Shown: positions 51,680 through 61,400 of the stretch, piece after piece
How positions within the stretch are numbered: the first letter of the stretch is position 1
How the letters are laid out: every line of letters starts with the position of its first letter
Source: Pseudoalteromonas haloplanktis ATCC 14393
GTDB taxonomy: Bacteria > Pseudomonadota > Gammaproteobacteria > Enterobacterales > Alteromonadaceae
Assembly (NCBI RefSeq): GCF_000238355.1
Contig: NZ_AHCA01000014.1
Span: forward strand, 1-64,000
DNA: 64,000 nt
Direction of reading: 5' to 3'
Translations under genes and position numbers: made by a program
The notes under the pieces: generated by a model
Database searches by the model: none
What the model was told of the DNA's origin: nothing
Seen by the model: only the letters and a program-made list of their open reading frames with translations

Positions 51680-51915
51680 AATGAATGTATTTTCCTTTAC
51701 CACTTTTATATTTCATTATGACAAATTTTAGTGACAGTTTTATGGTTTTTAATTGATGTACCTATTTAGCTTAGATAACGAAATACCTCGGTTCTTAACC
51801 GAAAATTCAACAGTTGCTCACAAGGCGATGGGCTTTTAACTGAGTCTTCATCGTTTGTTCATGGATAACTTTGCATACTTGCTGGCAAATGAGAATTTAT
51901 AGGTAAGGAGTTACC

Positions 51916-52548
51916 ATGACGTTAACTAAACCATTACTAACAGCAGCAATCGTAGGTATACTACTGACTGGGTGTGAAACCACCAACACAGGTGTGGGAG
52001 CGGGTATTGGTGCCGCAACCGGCGCTGTGCTAGGTAAAGCAACCGGTGACCACGATGATAAACGTATCTTTATTGGTGCTGCTATTGGTGCACTAGCTGG
52101 CGCCGCTGTCGGTGACTACATGGACAAACAAGAAGCGGCTTTTCGTGATGAACTTGCGGGTTCTGGCGTCGAGGTTGTGCGTGAAGGTGATAACTTACGC
52201 TTAGTTATGCCATCTAATATTACTTTTGCCACTGATCAATCGTATATTTCATCGGGTTTTCATAACACCTTAGATGCTATTGCTAAAGTTATGAATAAAT
52301 ACGAAAAAACATTTTTAAGTATTGAAGGCCATACTGATAGCACAGGTAAAGACAGCTACAACATGACGTTATCTGAGCAGCGCGCACAAAGCGTAAAAAG
52401 CTACTTAGTGAACCAACAGATCCTAGCTGGGCGTATTAGTACACGCGGCTACGGGGAAACTCGGCCAATTGCCAGTAACGACAGCGCTAACGGCCGCGCA
52501 CAAAACCGCCGTGTAGAAATTCAAATCGTACCAAACACCGAAGGTTAG
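51916..52548 (+). CDS. yiaD: OmpA-family outer-membrane lipoprotein, YiaD-like
   Basis: 210 residues. The signal ends in the lipobox LLTGC (Cys20), so the mature protein is lipid-anchored. A Gly-rich region (GVGAGIGAATGAVLGKATGD and GAAIGALAGAAVGDYMDK) resembles glycine zippers. The C-terminal OmpA domain binds peptidoglycan: LSIEGHTDSTGKDSYNMTLS, RAQSVKSYL, RGYGETRPIASN, NRRVEI. Close to E. coli YiaD in length and layout. An AAGGAG SD precedes the ATG. Confidence 0.9.
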   Translation: MTLTKPLLTAAIVGILLTGCETTNTGVGAGIGAATGAVLGKATGDHDDKRIFIGAAIGALAGAAVGDYMDKQEAAFRDELAGSGVEVVREGDNLRLVMPSNITFATDQSYISSGFHNTLDAIAKVMNKYEKTFLSIEGHTDSTGKDSYNMTLSEQRAQSVKSYLVNQQILAGRISTRGYGETRPIASNDSANGRAQNRRVEIQIVPNTEG

Positions 52549-52564
52549 TTATTTGCATTTATTT

Positions 52565-52605
52565 ATCTCAATCACTTGTTTATTAGCTGGTGATTGAGAT
52601 TATTT
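52565..52605 (+). terminator. Terminator after the yiaD-like gene
   Basis: Stem ATCTCAATCAC (52565-52575) and GTGATTGAGAT (52590-52600) followed by TATTT. Confidence 0.75.
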
Positions 52606-52621
52606 ACCGCTGACCGCCCCC

Positions 52622-54403
52622 TCAATCTCTATTAAACTGCAGCTCACATAATTGTTTATACAGCGGATTAGACTCTATTAATTGTTGGTGAGTCCCCGTT
52701 GCAATAATTTCACCTTGCTCCATCACTACAATTACATCGGCATGTTTTACGGTTGCTAAGCGGTGAGCAATGATCAAGGTTGTTCTGTCTAGCATTAAAT
52801 GTTCAAGCGCGGCTTGTACGTGGTGTTCACTTTGTGCATCTAAGGCGCTAGTTGCTTCATCTAATAGCAGTATTTCAGGGTCTTTTAGTATGGCTCTTGC
52901 TAATACAATGCGCTGTTTTTGCCCGCCGGATAAACGCACACCTTGCTCACCTAAAAAGCTTTCATAGCCATTTGGTAATTGCGCTATAAACTCATCGGCA
53001 TGAGCATGCTTAGTGGCAGCATATACTTGCTCGTCAGTGGCATCGGGGTTGCCATAGCGAATGTTGTGCATGACATCCGAGCTAAATAAAATTGGGTTTT
53101 GTGCCACCATACCCATGCTATTGCGCAGCGTATTGAGTGACAGATCTTTAATATTTATGCCATGAAATTTAATGTCGCCATGGGCGGGGTCGTAAAAGCG
53201 TTGTAATAGTTCAAAAAGAGTGGTTTTACCTGCACCAGATGGGCCGACAATCGCCACTGTTTGGCCTTGTTTTATATTAAGCGTTACATTTCTCAGTGCA
53301 CTTACATCAGGACGTGATGGGTAATTAAAAGTAATGTTATTGAGCTCAATGGCCGCTGATTTATTGTTTAACTGCAACTGTTCATCAAGTGGTGCTTCAG
53401 GGTTTACAATTTCACTTTTTACCGCTAACAGCTCAAGCAGTCGTGCTGCGGCACCAGCCGCACGCTGTAATTCACCATATACTTCGGCCACGGTTGCCAC
53501 TGACATAGCCACCATAATGGCGTAAAACACAAACGCGCCTAGCTCACCACCGGTCATGGTGCCTGCGAGTACATCGCTGCCGCCAACCCAAAGCATCACG
53601 CTTATGGCACTAAAGGTTAAAAATATCACTGCGGCAATTAAAAACGAGCGTTGCTTAATGCGGCTTTTGGCAACCTTAAAGGCTTTTTCGGTCTCGAGTG
53701 CAAAGGCGTGCTGCTCACGCTGTTCATGACTATAGCTTTGTACCACTTTGATGTTTTGAATAATTTCGCCAGCATACGTGCTTATATCGGCAATCGCATC
53801 TTGGCTGGAGCTGGCAAGCTTACGTACTTTTTTGCCAAATACCATCATCGGCACTAAAACCAACGGTACACAAGCAACCACCACCAAAGTGAGTTTTAAG
53901 TTAGTGATTAATAGCATAGCTAAACCACCCACCAACATTAGTGCGCTTCGCAGCGCCATAGAAAATGACGAGCCAATAATAGATTGCAGTAAGGTGGTAT
54001 CAGTGGTGAGTCGTGACATTAATTCGCCACTGCGGTTTTCTTCAAAATAACTCGGATGAAGGGTAACAATGCGGTCAAACACCGCTTTACGAATATCATT
54101 ACTAACACGTTCACCAATCCACGACATTAAATAAAAACGGCTAAAGGTGCCAATGGCTAGTAAGCTGATCAACCCAATGAGCACTAACACGGCTTGTTTT
54201 AGCTGCTCTTGAGAGCCTGCAATAAAGCCGTGATCGATGACAAATTTAACCCCTTGACCGAGTGATAAGTTAACTCCCGCGGTTACTAGTAGCGCTGCAA
54301 GTGCAGAAAAAACCACCCATTTGTAAGGTTTAATAAACTGAAAAATTGGAATTAAACTACTAAAAGCAGCTTTTTCTTTTGGCTCGGGTTTGCTGGTGCT
54401 CAT
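52622..54403 (-). CDS. ABC exporter, fused permease and ATPase (MsbA-like family)
   Basis: 593 residues. Six membrane segments in residues about 30-310 (type I exporter fold; SRFYLMSWIGERVSNDIRKAVFDRI, PSYFEENRSGELMSRL). The ATPase has Walker A VGPSGAGKTT, signature VRLSGGQKQR, Walker B ILLLDEATSALD and H-loop IAHRL. A half-transporter that works as a homodimer. The substrate is unknown; lipid or drug export is common in the family. Likely a single-gene unit, with no terminator seen at the 3' end. Confidence 0.88.
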   Translation of the reverse strand: MSTSKPEPKEKAAFSSLIPIFQFIKPYKWVVFSALAALLVTAGVNLSLGQGVKFVIDHGFIAGSQEQLKQAVLVLIGLISLLAIGTFSRFYLMSWIGERVSNDIRKAVFDRIVTLHPSYFEENRSGELMSRLTTDTTLLQSIIGSSFSMALRSALMLVGGLAMLLITNLKLTLVVVACVPLVLVPMMVFGKKVRKLASSSQDAIADISTYAGEIIQNIKVVQSYSHEQREQHAFALETEKAFKVAKSRIKQRSFLIAAVIFLTFSAISVMLWVGGSDVLAGTMTGGELGAFVFYAIMVAMSVATVAEVYGELQRAAGAAARLLELLAVKSEIVNPEAPLDEQLQLNNKSAAIELNNITFNYPSRPDVSALRNVTLNIKQGQTVAIVGPSGAGKTTLFELLQRFYDPAHGDIKFHGINIKDLSLNTLRNSMGMVAQNPILFSSDVMHNIRYGNPDATDEQVYAATKHAHADEFIAQLPNGYESFLGEQGVRLSGGQKQRIVLARAILKDPEILLLDEATSALDAQSEHHVQAALEHLMLDRTTLIIAHRLATVKHADVIVVMEQGEIIATGTHQQLIESNPLYKQLCELQFNRD

Positions 54404-54492
54404 GCTGGATTCTTTTTGGTGGATAAGGTATAGATATGGTTACATAAATCATAATTTCAATAACTAACTCTATAACAACGAAGGGACTAGCT

Positions 54493-54891
54493 ATGGCGAC
54501 TCAAAAAGTAACGGGCGAATTTAACGTTAAACTCAACCCCATTGAAGGTTATGCGAAAGGCGTTGATGGCGTAAATTTGGGGCGTATGTCAATTGATAAA
54601 ACCTTTACCGGTGAGCTTGATGCAACCAGCACGGGCGAAATGCTCAGTGCAATGACAGCCACGCAAGGTAGTGCCGGTTATGTCGCCATTGAGCAAGTAA
54701 CGGGGAGTTTATCAGGCAAAAAAGGCAGTTTTGTGCTTCAGCACTATGGGCAAATGAATAAAGGCAAAGACAGTCTAATCTTACAAGTTGTGCCTGATTC
54801 AGCAAGCGGTGAGCTAGAAGGATTAACTGGTGATATGGCAATCCGCATTGAACAAGGCATTCACTTTTATGACTTTGAATATCAACTGTAA
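54493..54891 (+). CDS. DUF3224 domain protein
   Basis: 132 residues, no signal peptide. A beta-barrel-like fold with SIDKTFTGELDATSTGEML, GSAGYVAIEQVTGSLSGKKGSF and SGELEGLTGDMAIRIEQG, typical of DUF3224. Function unknown; a lipocalin-like carrier role has been suggested for similar folds. An AAGGGA SD precedes the ATG. The next small gene starts 11 nt later. Confidence 0.88.
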   Translation: MATQKVTGEFNVKLNPIEGYAKGVDGVNLGRMSIDKTFTGELDATSTGEMLSAMTATQGSAGYVAIEQVTGSLSGKKGSFVLQHYGQMNKGKDSLILQVVPDSASGELEGLTGDMAIRIEQGIHFYDFEYQL

Positions 54892-54902
54892 AGGCTAAAG
54901 CT

Positions 54903-55085
54903 ATGCAAAAAATAATAGAATTTAAAAAAACACGCTTTTTCGGTGGCGTAAACATCGAGGCACTAAACGAAAAAATTTATCAATTAAACCAAGATGGTTG
55001 GAAAGTGATAACGGTAAGTTCGATTACAGGTTTTTTCGGCGAAGCGAATGGTTATGCGTTACTTATCGAAAATACGGAATTGTAA
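54903..55085 (+). CDS. Small DUF4177-like protein
   Basis: 60 residues. The beta-alpha-beta pattern INIEALNEKIYQLNQDGWKV-like followed by ITVSSITGFFGEANGYALLI is typical of DUF4177 proteins of unknown function. An AAAGGC SD-like word lies 8 nt before the ATG. It is in an apparent operon with DUF3224 and its stop abuts the LysE remnant. Confidence 0.72.
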   Translation: MQKIIEFKKTRFFGGVNIEALNEKIYQLNQDGWKVITVSSITGFFGEANGYALLIENTEL

Positions 55086-55199
55086 ATGACGTTATCGCTA
55101 AGTTTAGTCGCCATTTGGATGGTGGGTGCGATGTCACCTGGGCTAAGGTTGGCTGTGGTTTTTATAGGACTAGCAATAAGAGCTGTGCTTATGATGTAG
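55086..55199 (+). pseudogene. Remnant of a LysE/RhtB-family exporter gene
   Basis: A 37-codon frame begins directly after the DUF4177-like stop (TAA then ATG). The first 19 residues (MTLSLSLVAIWMVGAMSPG) match the N-terminal membrane segment of LysE/RhtB amino-acid exporters. The last 18 (RLAVVFIGLAIRAVLMM region) match their C-terminal helix. The middle, about 160 residues in intact relatives, is missing without loss of frame. I read this as an internal deletion. It is unlikely to be a working transporter. Confidence 0.65.
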
Positions 55200-55284
55200 G
55201 TTATTAAATTTTATTAATCTTTACCGCTTACCTTAAAAGTTGTTTCTAGTAATTTGTAATTTCCCCGCGAGATCGTGGCATAAA

Positions 55285-55301
55285 GCGAGCTTTCTGCTCG
55301 C
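55285..55301. repeat. Hairpin in the gap before the TonB receptor
   Basis: GCGAGC (55285-55290) and GCTCGC (55296-55301) with a 5-nt loop. The rest of 55200-55522 holds the operator listed next and AT-rich DNA with no gene that I can see. Confidence 0.55.
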
Positions 55302-55384
55302 ATATCGATTTATTTCACGTTATCTACACGATCGCAGCACTTCGTAACTAAGTTCCTTTCCCCGCAAGCTATTGTCTTTGCTAA

Positions 55385-55398
55385 TGCATACGTATTCA
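55385..55398. promoter_or_regulatory. LacI-type operator upstream of the TonB receptor-pullulanase operon
   Basis: TGCATACGTATTCA, identical to the 14-mer upstream of the GH97 gene (40781-40794). It lies 125 nt upstream of the receptor start. Chance identity of a 14-mer in front of two functionally linked loci is unlikely. Confidence 0.75.
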
Positions 55399-55522
55399 TC
55401 ACACTTAATTTACTTTTTAGTTACACTTTATTGGTTTTATTTTATCCACAATTTAAAAATAAACGGCACACCTTTTTAAAAAATACAACACACAACTATA
55501 AAGTTAATAGGGTAGGAAGCTC

Positions 55523-58405
55523 ATGGGGAAATTCAAACTGAGTGCACTAATGCTCGCAATGTTTGCAGCGAGTAGTGCGTTAGGCGCGGTTGAAAATGAT
55601 GCACAAAATAATGCTGAAAAACCGCAATTAGGTGAGGAACTTGAAGTTATTGAAGTGACTGGGTTTAGTCGCAGTTTAATTCAATCACTTAATCAAAAAC
55701 GTTTTACTGATACAGTATCAGAGCAGTTATCGGCAGATGACTTAGGGGCATTGCCTGATGTCTCTATGGCTGATGCATTGACTCGATTACCGGGGATATC
55801 AGCGGTACGAACTGGCGGACAAGCCGCGGAAATCAACATTCGTGGTATGTCTGGTGGGTTTGTATTTTCCACCTTAAATGGTCGCGAACAAGTATCAACC
55901 AGCGGCAGTCGTAGTATTGAGTTTGATCAGTATCCATCAGAATTAATTAGCTCTGCAGCCGTGTATAAATCCCCGAAAGCCTCGCTTATTGAAGGCGGTG
56001 TGGCAGGGACTGTAGAACTGCAAACAGCCAGTCCGCTAGATAATGATCAGCAGCATAAGTTTGTGGTTAACGCCAGAGGTATGTACAACGATCGCGCGTC
56101 AGAGGTGAACGATGCCACTGAATTTGGCGACCGCATTAGTTTTTCTTACCAAGGCAAGTACCTTGACGATACTTTAGGTGTTGCACTTGGTTATGCTCGC
56201 TTATTTCAACCTAGTGTAGCAACGCAATTCATTGGTCTTGCGTATAACGATCATAAAGATGTCGACGGTGTTGCTAATGATACTAATGGCCCTGAGGTAA
56301 AACCAGAAAACGAATACATCAGCGAAGGCTTTGAGCTTCAGCATTTAGGCGGTGAAGAAACCCGTAACGGTTATATGGCAGCAATTGAGTGGGTGCCGGT
56401 GGATAATTTTAAATTAAAAGGGGACGTGTTTTTATCACGCTTTGATACAGAATCATTTGCCCGTGGCTTACGAGTGAAATTAGGCGGCCCAACGGCCACT
56501 TATACAAACGCTCAGCTAGAGGGAAATTCGGTGGTTGGTGCCTCTGTTAATCGTACTTCAAAAGGCTACACTCACGTTGAAATTGTAAATGATGATAACC
56601 AAGACTTTGACGAAGTAGACAGCTATGGCATTAACGCCGATTGGCAAGTGACAGAACGTTTAAACGTTAATGTTGATGTGTCGCTATCACGGGCTAAAAG
56701 TAATTTCCGCAATGGTTTATTGTGGGCGTTGGTTGCCGAAGATGCTACAGCGCAAGAACCAGTGTTAGATAAAAATGTATCAATAAACTATCAGCTCAAT
56801 GGTTTGAATTTACCGGATGTTGGCTTTAATCAAGCGGCTGCATTTAGCGATATCGAACGGGTAATGGTGAGTAAGTACGGTATTTACCCTTATCAGAATG
56901 AAGATGAAGTAAGCGCTTATCGCCTTGATTTTAAATACGAGTTGGATAACAGCTGGTTTAGCTCAGTTGAATTTGGTGCTCGTTACTCTGATCGCGAATA
57001 CAGTAACAATCGTTCAGTGTTTGAATACGGTAATGATGGTGATTTTTCAGTGAGTGAGCCGCCACTGCGTTTAACCAATGACATGGTAAACGTCGTAGAT
57101 TGGGAAGGTGATTTTAGTTATTTTCCATCATATTTGGCGATTGATTTAGATAAGGCGCTTAATGCTTGGTTTCCAGAAGGGGCGCCACAGCCAGTTAAAA
57201 CTTGGGGTAATGCAGATGGGGTAGTCGACCCACAAGGTTACACCACTAACTATTCGTGGACCATGTTACAAAGTGGCTCAGTGTATGAGGAAGTGCTTTC
57301 AGCGTACGCCATGCTTAATATTAATGCTGAGATCGGCAATATGCCAGTGTTAGGTAATATTGGTATTCGCCGTGTTGATACTGACCAATCGGCCACTATT
57401 TTAGAAAACGTTAATGGTGATTTGGCACTGGGTGCCCAAAACATTACCGACAGTATTGGTATCGTAAATAAAAACTATTTACCTAATGTACTTGGCACAA
57501 CTTATACTGATTATCTGCCATCCCTTAATTTAAACTTTCAGCTAACGGATAACACGCAATTACGTTTTGCGGCGGCTAAAGTGATGTCGCGTCCACCAAT
57601 CAACCGACTGGCAGGGGACGCCAGTGCGCAGGCCGATAAAACCACCGGTAAAATTAACGGCTCAAGTACCAATAATCCATTCTTAAAACCATTTTATGCC
57701 GACCAATACGATATCTCTTACGAGCACTATTTTGATGAATCAGATGGTGCGCTTGTGATCGCTGGTTTTTATAAAAACATCGATTCGTTTATCGATACCA
57801 TCGCCATTGAAGGATTTGATTTTAAAGGTAATGGCTTTAACGTTCCTGACTATATTGAAAACCCAGTCAGTGGCGAGCAGGTAGCAACGACTAACGGTAC
57901 TTATACCACTGCAGTTAATAACGCTAATGGTGGTTATATTCGCGGTATTGAACTTGCCTACACACAAGTTTTTTCCTTTTTACCTGCGCCATTTGATGGC
58001 CTAGGTTTTAATGGGAGTTACTCATACACCGAGAGCGAAGTTGAATCCATCACTAGCTTAGGCGGTGAAACGGTAACGCAAGGTTTGCCTGGTTTGTCTA
58101 AAAATGTATTAAATGGCACCTTGTTTTACAGCCTAGATAATTTTGAAACCCGCCTTAATGTGCGTTATCGCTCAGACTTTGTTTCAGAGCAAGTAGCTAT
58201 CAATGAACAGATAGTTAACTTTGATGCTGAGACAGTGGTCGACTTTCAAACCTCTTATCAATTTACTGACTCATTTGGCATGTTGCTACAGGTTAATAAC
58301 CTTACCGATGAACCAACCCAAAGTTACTTTGGCAATGAAAATATCACCGGTACGACCCAGTACTTTGGTCGTCAGGTTTATTTAGGTTTTACCTATAGTC
58401 ACTAA
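55523..58405 (+). CDS. TonB-dependent outer-membrane receptor, alpha-glucan type
   Basis: 960 residues with a signal peptide ending SSALGAVE. The TonB box is near EVIEVTGF, the plug domain has LPDVSMADALTRLPGISAVR and INIRGMSGG, and the 22-strand barrel ends YFGRQVYLGFTYSH. The plug type belongs to the large receptors of Caulobacter, Xanthomonas and Alteromonadales that import oligosaccharides. Followed 21 nt later by a pullulanase, so maltodextrin is the probable cargo. Preceded by the shared operator. Confidence 0.92.
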   Translation: MGKFKLSALMLAMFAASSALGAVENDAQNNAEKPQLGEELEVIEVTGFSRSLIQSLNQKRFTDTVSEQLSADDLGALPDVSMADALTRLPGISAVRTGGQAAEINIRGMSGGFVFSTLNGREQVSTSGSRSIEFDQYPSELISSAAVYKSPKASLIEGGVAGTVELQTASPLDNDQQHKFVVNARGMYNDRASEVNDATEFGDRISFSYQGKYLDDTLGVALGYARLFQPSVATQFIGLAYNDHKDVDGVANDTNGPEVKPENEYISEGFELQHLGGEETRNGYMAAIEWVPVDNFKLKGDVFLSRFDTESFARGLRVKLGGPTATYTNAQLEGNSVVGASVNRTSKGYTHVEIVNDDNQDFDEVDSYGINADWQVTERLNVNVDVSLSRAKSNFRNGLLWALVAEDATAQEPVLDKNVSINYQLNGLNLPDVGFNQAAAFSDIERVMVSKYGIYPYQNEDEVSAYRLDFKYELDNSWFSSVEFGARYSDREYSNNRSVFEYGNDGDFSVSEPPLRLTNDMVNVVDWEGDFSYFPSYLAIDLDKALNAWFPEGAPQPVKTWGNADGVVDPQGYTTNYSWTMLQSGSVYEEVLSAYAMLNINAEIGNMPVLGNIGIRRVDTDQSATILENVNGDLALGAQNITDSIGIVNKNYLPNVLGTTYTDYLPSLNLNFQLTDNTQLRFAAAKVMSRPPINRLAGDASAQADKTTGKINGSSTNNPFLKPFYADQYDISYEHYFDESDGALVIAGFYKNIDSFIDTIAIEGFDFKGNGFNVPDYIENPVSGEQVATTNGTYTTAVNNANGGYIRGIELAYTQVFSFLPAPFDGLGFNGSYSYTESEVESITSLGGETVTQGLPGLSKNVLNGTLFYSLDNFETRLNVRYRSDFVSEQVAINEQIVNFDAETVVDFQTSYQFTDSFGMLLQVNNLTDEPTQSYFGNENITGTTQYFGRQVYLGFTYSH

Positions 58406-58426
58406 TAGCAAATTGGAGCATAAATA

Positions 58427-61400
58427 ATGAATAAAATAACTAAATTGACTCATTTGCTATTTGCAGTGAGCTTAACACTACTTTTTGGCTGTGGTGGTTC
58501 AGGCAGTAGTGACGTAAAAGCAGGCCAAGCCTTATTGGCTTGTGATGTACCACAAGTGCCTAACAGTGAAGGGACTCAGTGTGTTGATCCTGAGCCTATT
58601 TCTTGCGATGCACCGTTGTTTCCAGATGCAAATAATGAAAGCTGTATTAATGGCTATAACCCTGACTTACCAGACCCTGTGGTATTTGCAGGGGAAAATG
58701 AAGCCGTATTATTTTATAAACGTAATAAAAATGAAGGATACGAAGGCTACCGTTTACACTCTTGGAATACCGACGGCTGTGACGCTTACGCGCCGCCATT
58801 TGATGCTACCGATTGGGCTAATGGCCATGAATATGATGGTGTGGATCCAAACTATGGGGCCTATTGGATAGTTGCGCTAAAAGACGGCTATACCGAGTGC
58901 GCTAATTTTATTATTCACATAGGCACCGAGGGCACCGGTAAGGCCCATGGTGATGTGGATTTAACCATGCCACTGATGCAAGACGATGAACGTTTTGTGC
59001 GTATGAACTTTACCTTTGATGGAGAGCCAACAGTATTTGAATACCCAGTTGCGAGCCTTGGTGAACGCCCAGTTGCAATTGATGGTGCATCAGCGCATTG
59101 GATAGATTTAAATACGGTTTTGTATAAGCCCGGCAATGAGCTTACGCAGATTATTAAGCTGCATTCATCAGCTGCCGCCGATTTGGTTGTTGATTTAGAT
59201 GCGGGCTTAAATGGTGAAACAGTTGAACTAATCGCCACAAATTTAACCGATGAACAAGCAGCCAAAGTGCCGCACCTCGCAGATTGGACTGCTTATCAAG
59301 GCAATTGGGATGCCGCTACTGCAAAACAACTTATAAAACAACAGCTGGTTGTGGCGGGCTACGACGCCGACGGCAAGCTACTTGAAGCAAGCTTTGTACA
59401 AACAGCAAAAGCCCTCGATGCTCTATACACCCAAGGTGAAAACGACGCGAACGAAGCCATGCTGGGTGTGCAATATAATAACAATGCAATAGATGTATCA
59501 GTGTGGGCACCAACTGCTAGCAATATGATGATCAACGTGTTTGATGCCGAAAAAGCGCAAGTGCATAGCACAGCCATGACGTTAGACAACAATACCGGTA
59601 TTTGGTCAGTGAGTTTAGACAGCCAATACGACCGTCATTATTACCGCTTTGCGTTTGATGTTTACCATCCCACTACTCAAGCGATTGAAAGTTTATGGAG
59701 TACAGACCCTTACTCACTCAATGTATCAAGCAATGGCCTGTATTCGCAGTTGATCAACTTAAATGATGACGATACCAAACCAGAGGGCTGGGATGAGCGC
59801 ATTGTGCCAACAATCACTAACCCAGAAGATGCTATTATCTATGAAGGTCATGTGCGTGATTTTAGTGTTCGCGATCAGTCAGTAAGTGAAGTAAATCGTG
59901 GTAAGTACCTCGCGTTTACGGAACTTGAAAGCGTGCCAATGCAGCACCTTAAACAACTGGCAGATAAAGGCTTAACGCATTTTCATTTACTCCCTGTAAC
60001 AGACATTGGCACCATTGAAGAAGATACAGAGCAACGCGTTGAAATCACCGATACCTTAGGTAAATTATGCGAGCGTATTAACGAAGAAGCAGATGCCTGT
60101 AAAATCGAAGATAAAAACAGCATCATTGCAGATTTAATGCAAAGCTACTTACCGGGCTCTGATGATGCACAAGCACTTGCCAGCGCCATGCGTGATTTAG
60201 ACGGTTTTAACTGGGGTTATGACCCACACCATTTTATAGCTCCGGAGGGCTCGTATGCATCAAGTAGCGAAGGCATTGCTCGTGTTAAAGAGACACGCGC
60301 CATGGTACAGTCACTACAAGAGGTCGGCCTTCGTGTGGTTCTTGATGTGGTATACAACCATACAACGTCATCAGGCATTTGGGAAAAATCAGTATTTGAT
60401 AAACTCGTGCCGGGTTATTACCACAGATACAGTGAAATAACCGGTGAGATTGAGCGTTCAACCTGTTGTGAAAACACCGCGACTGAACATGTGATGATGG
60501 ACAAGTTTGTTAGCGATTCACTGGTTATTCTTGCTCGCGACTTTGGTTACGACAGCTTCCGCTTTGATGTTATGGGGCACATGCCTAAATCATCAATTTT
60601 AGCAGCGCGTGAAGCAGTGCAAGCTGTTGACCCTGATAACTACTTTTATGGCGAAGGCTGGGATTTTGGTGAAGTCGCTAATAACCGATTGTTCACTCAA
60701 GCTAAGCAAGCTGATATGGCAGGCTCCGAAGTGGGCACATTCAATGACCGCATCCGTGAGGCTGTTCGCGGTGGGGCTATGTTTAGTAATAACCCGACCG
60801 ATGGTAATTTAGCAGACCAAGATACCTTACGTTTATCGCTGGCGGGTAATTTACAAAACTATATTCTTAAGGACTTTAAAGGTAATTCGGCAAAAGGTAA
60901 TAGCTTTAGCTGGAATACTCAGCCGACGGCTTATGCTTTAGACCCTGCTGACAGCATTAACTACGTATCAAAGCACGATAACGAAACCTTATGGGATCAA
61001 CTGCAATATAAGCATGCAGCAAGTATGAGTATTGAGCATCGCGTGCGTGCCCATAATATGGCATTAGCAATTCCATTGGTAAGCCAAGGTATCCCGTTTA
61101 TGCAATTGGGAGCTGACTTACTGCGCTCAAAATCAATGGATCGTGACAGCTATAATGCAGGGGATTGGTTTAATGCGGTAGATTTAACGAAAGAAAATAA
61201 TAATTGGAATATTGGTTTACCTAATGCGGAGAAAAACCAAGAGAAATGGCCTGAGATCATTAAGGTCTCAGGTAATCCACAAGCTGCTGCACAGCCGCAA
61301 GATATAGCGTACGCAGGGGATGTGTTCCAAGAGTTTTTAGCTATTCGTAGTAGCAGCCCTTTATTTAGATTAACCACAGAGCAAGATGTTATTGACCGTG

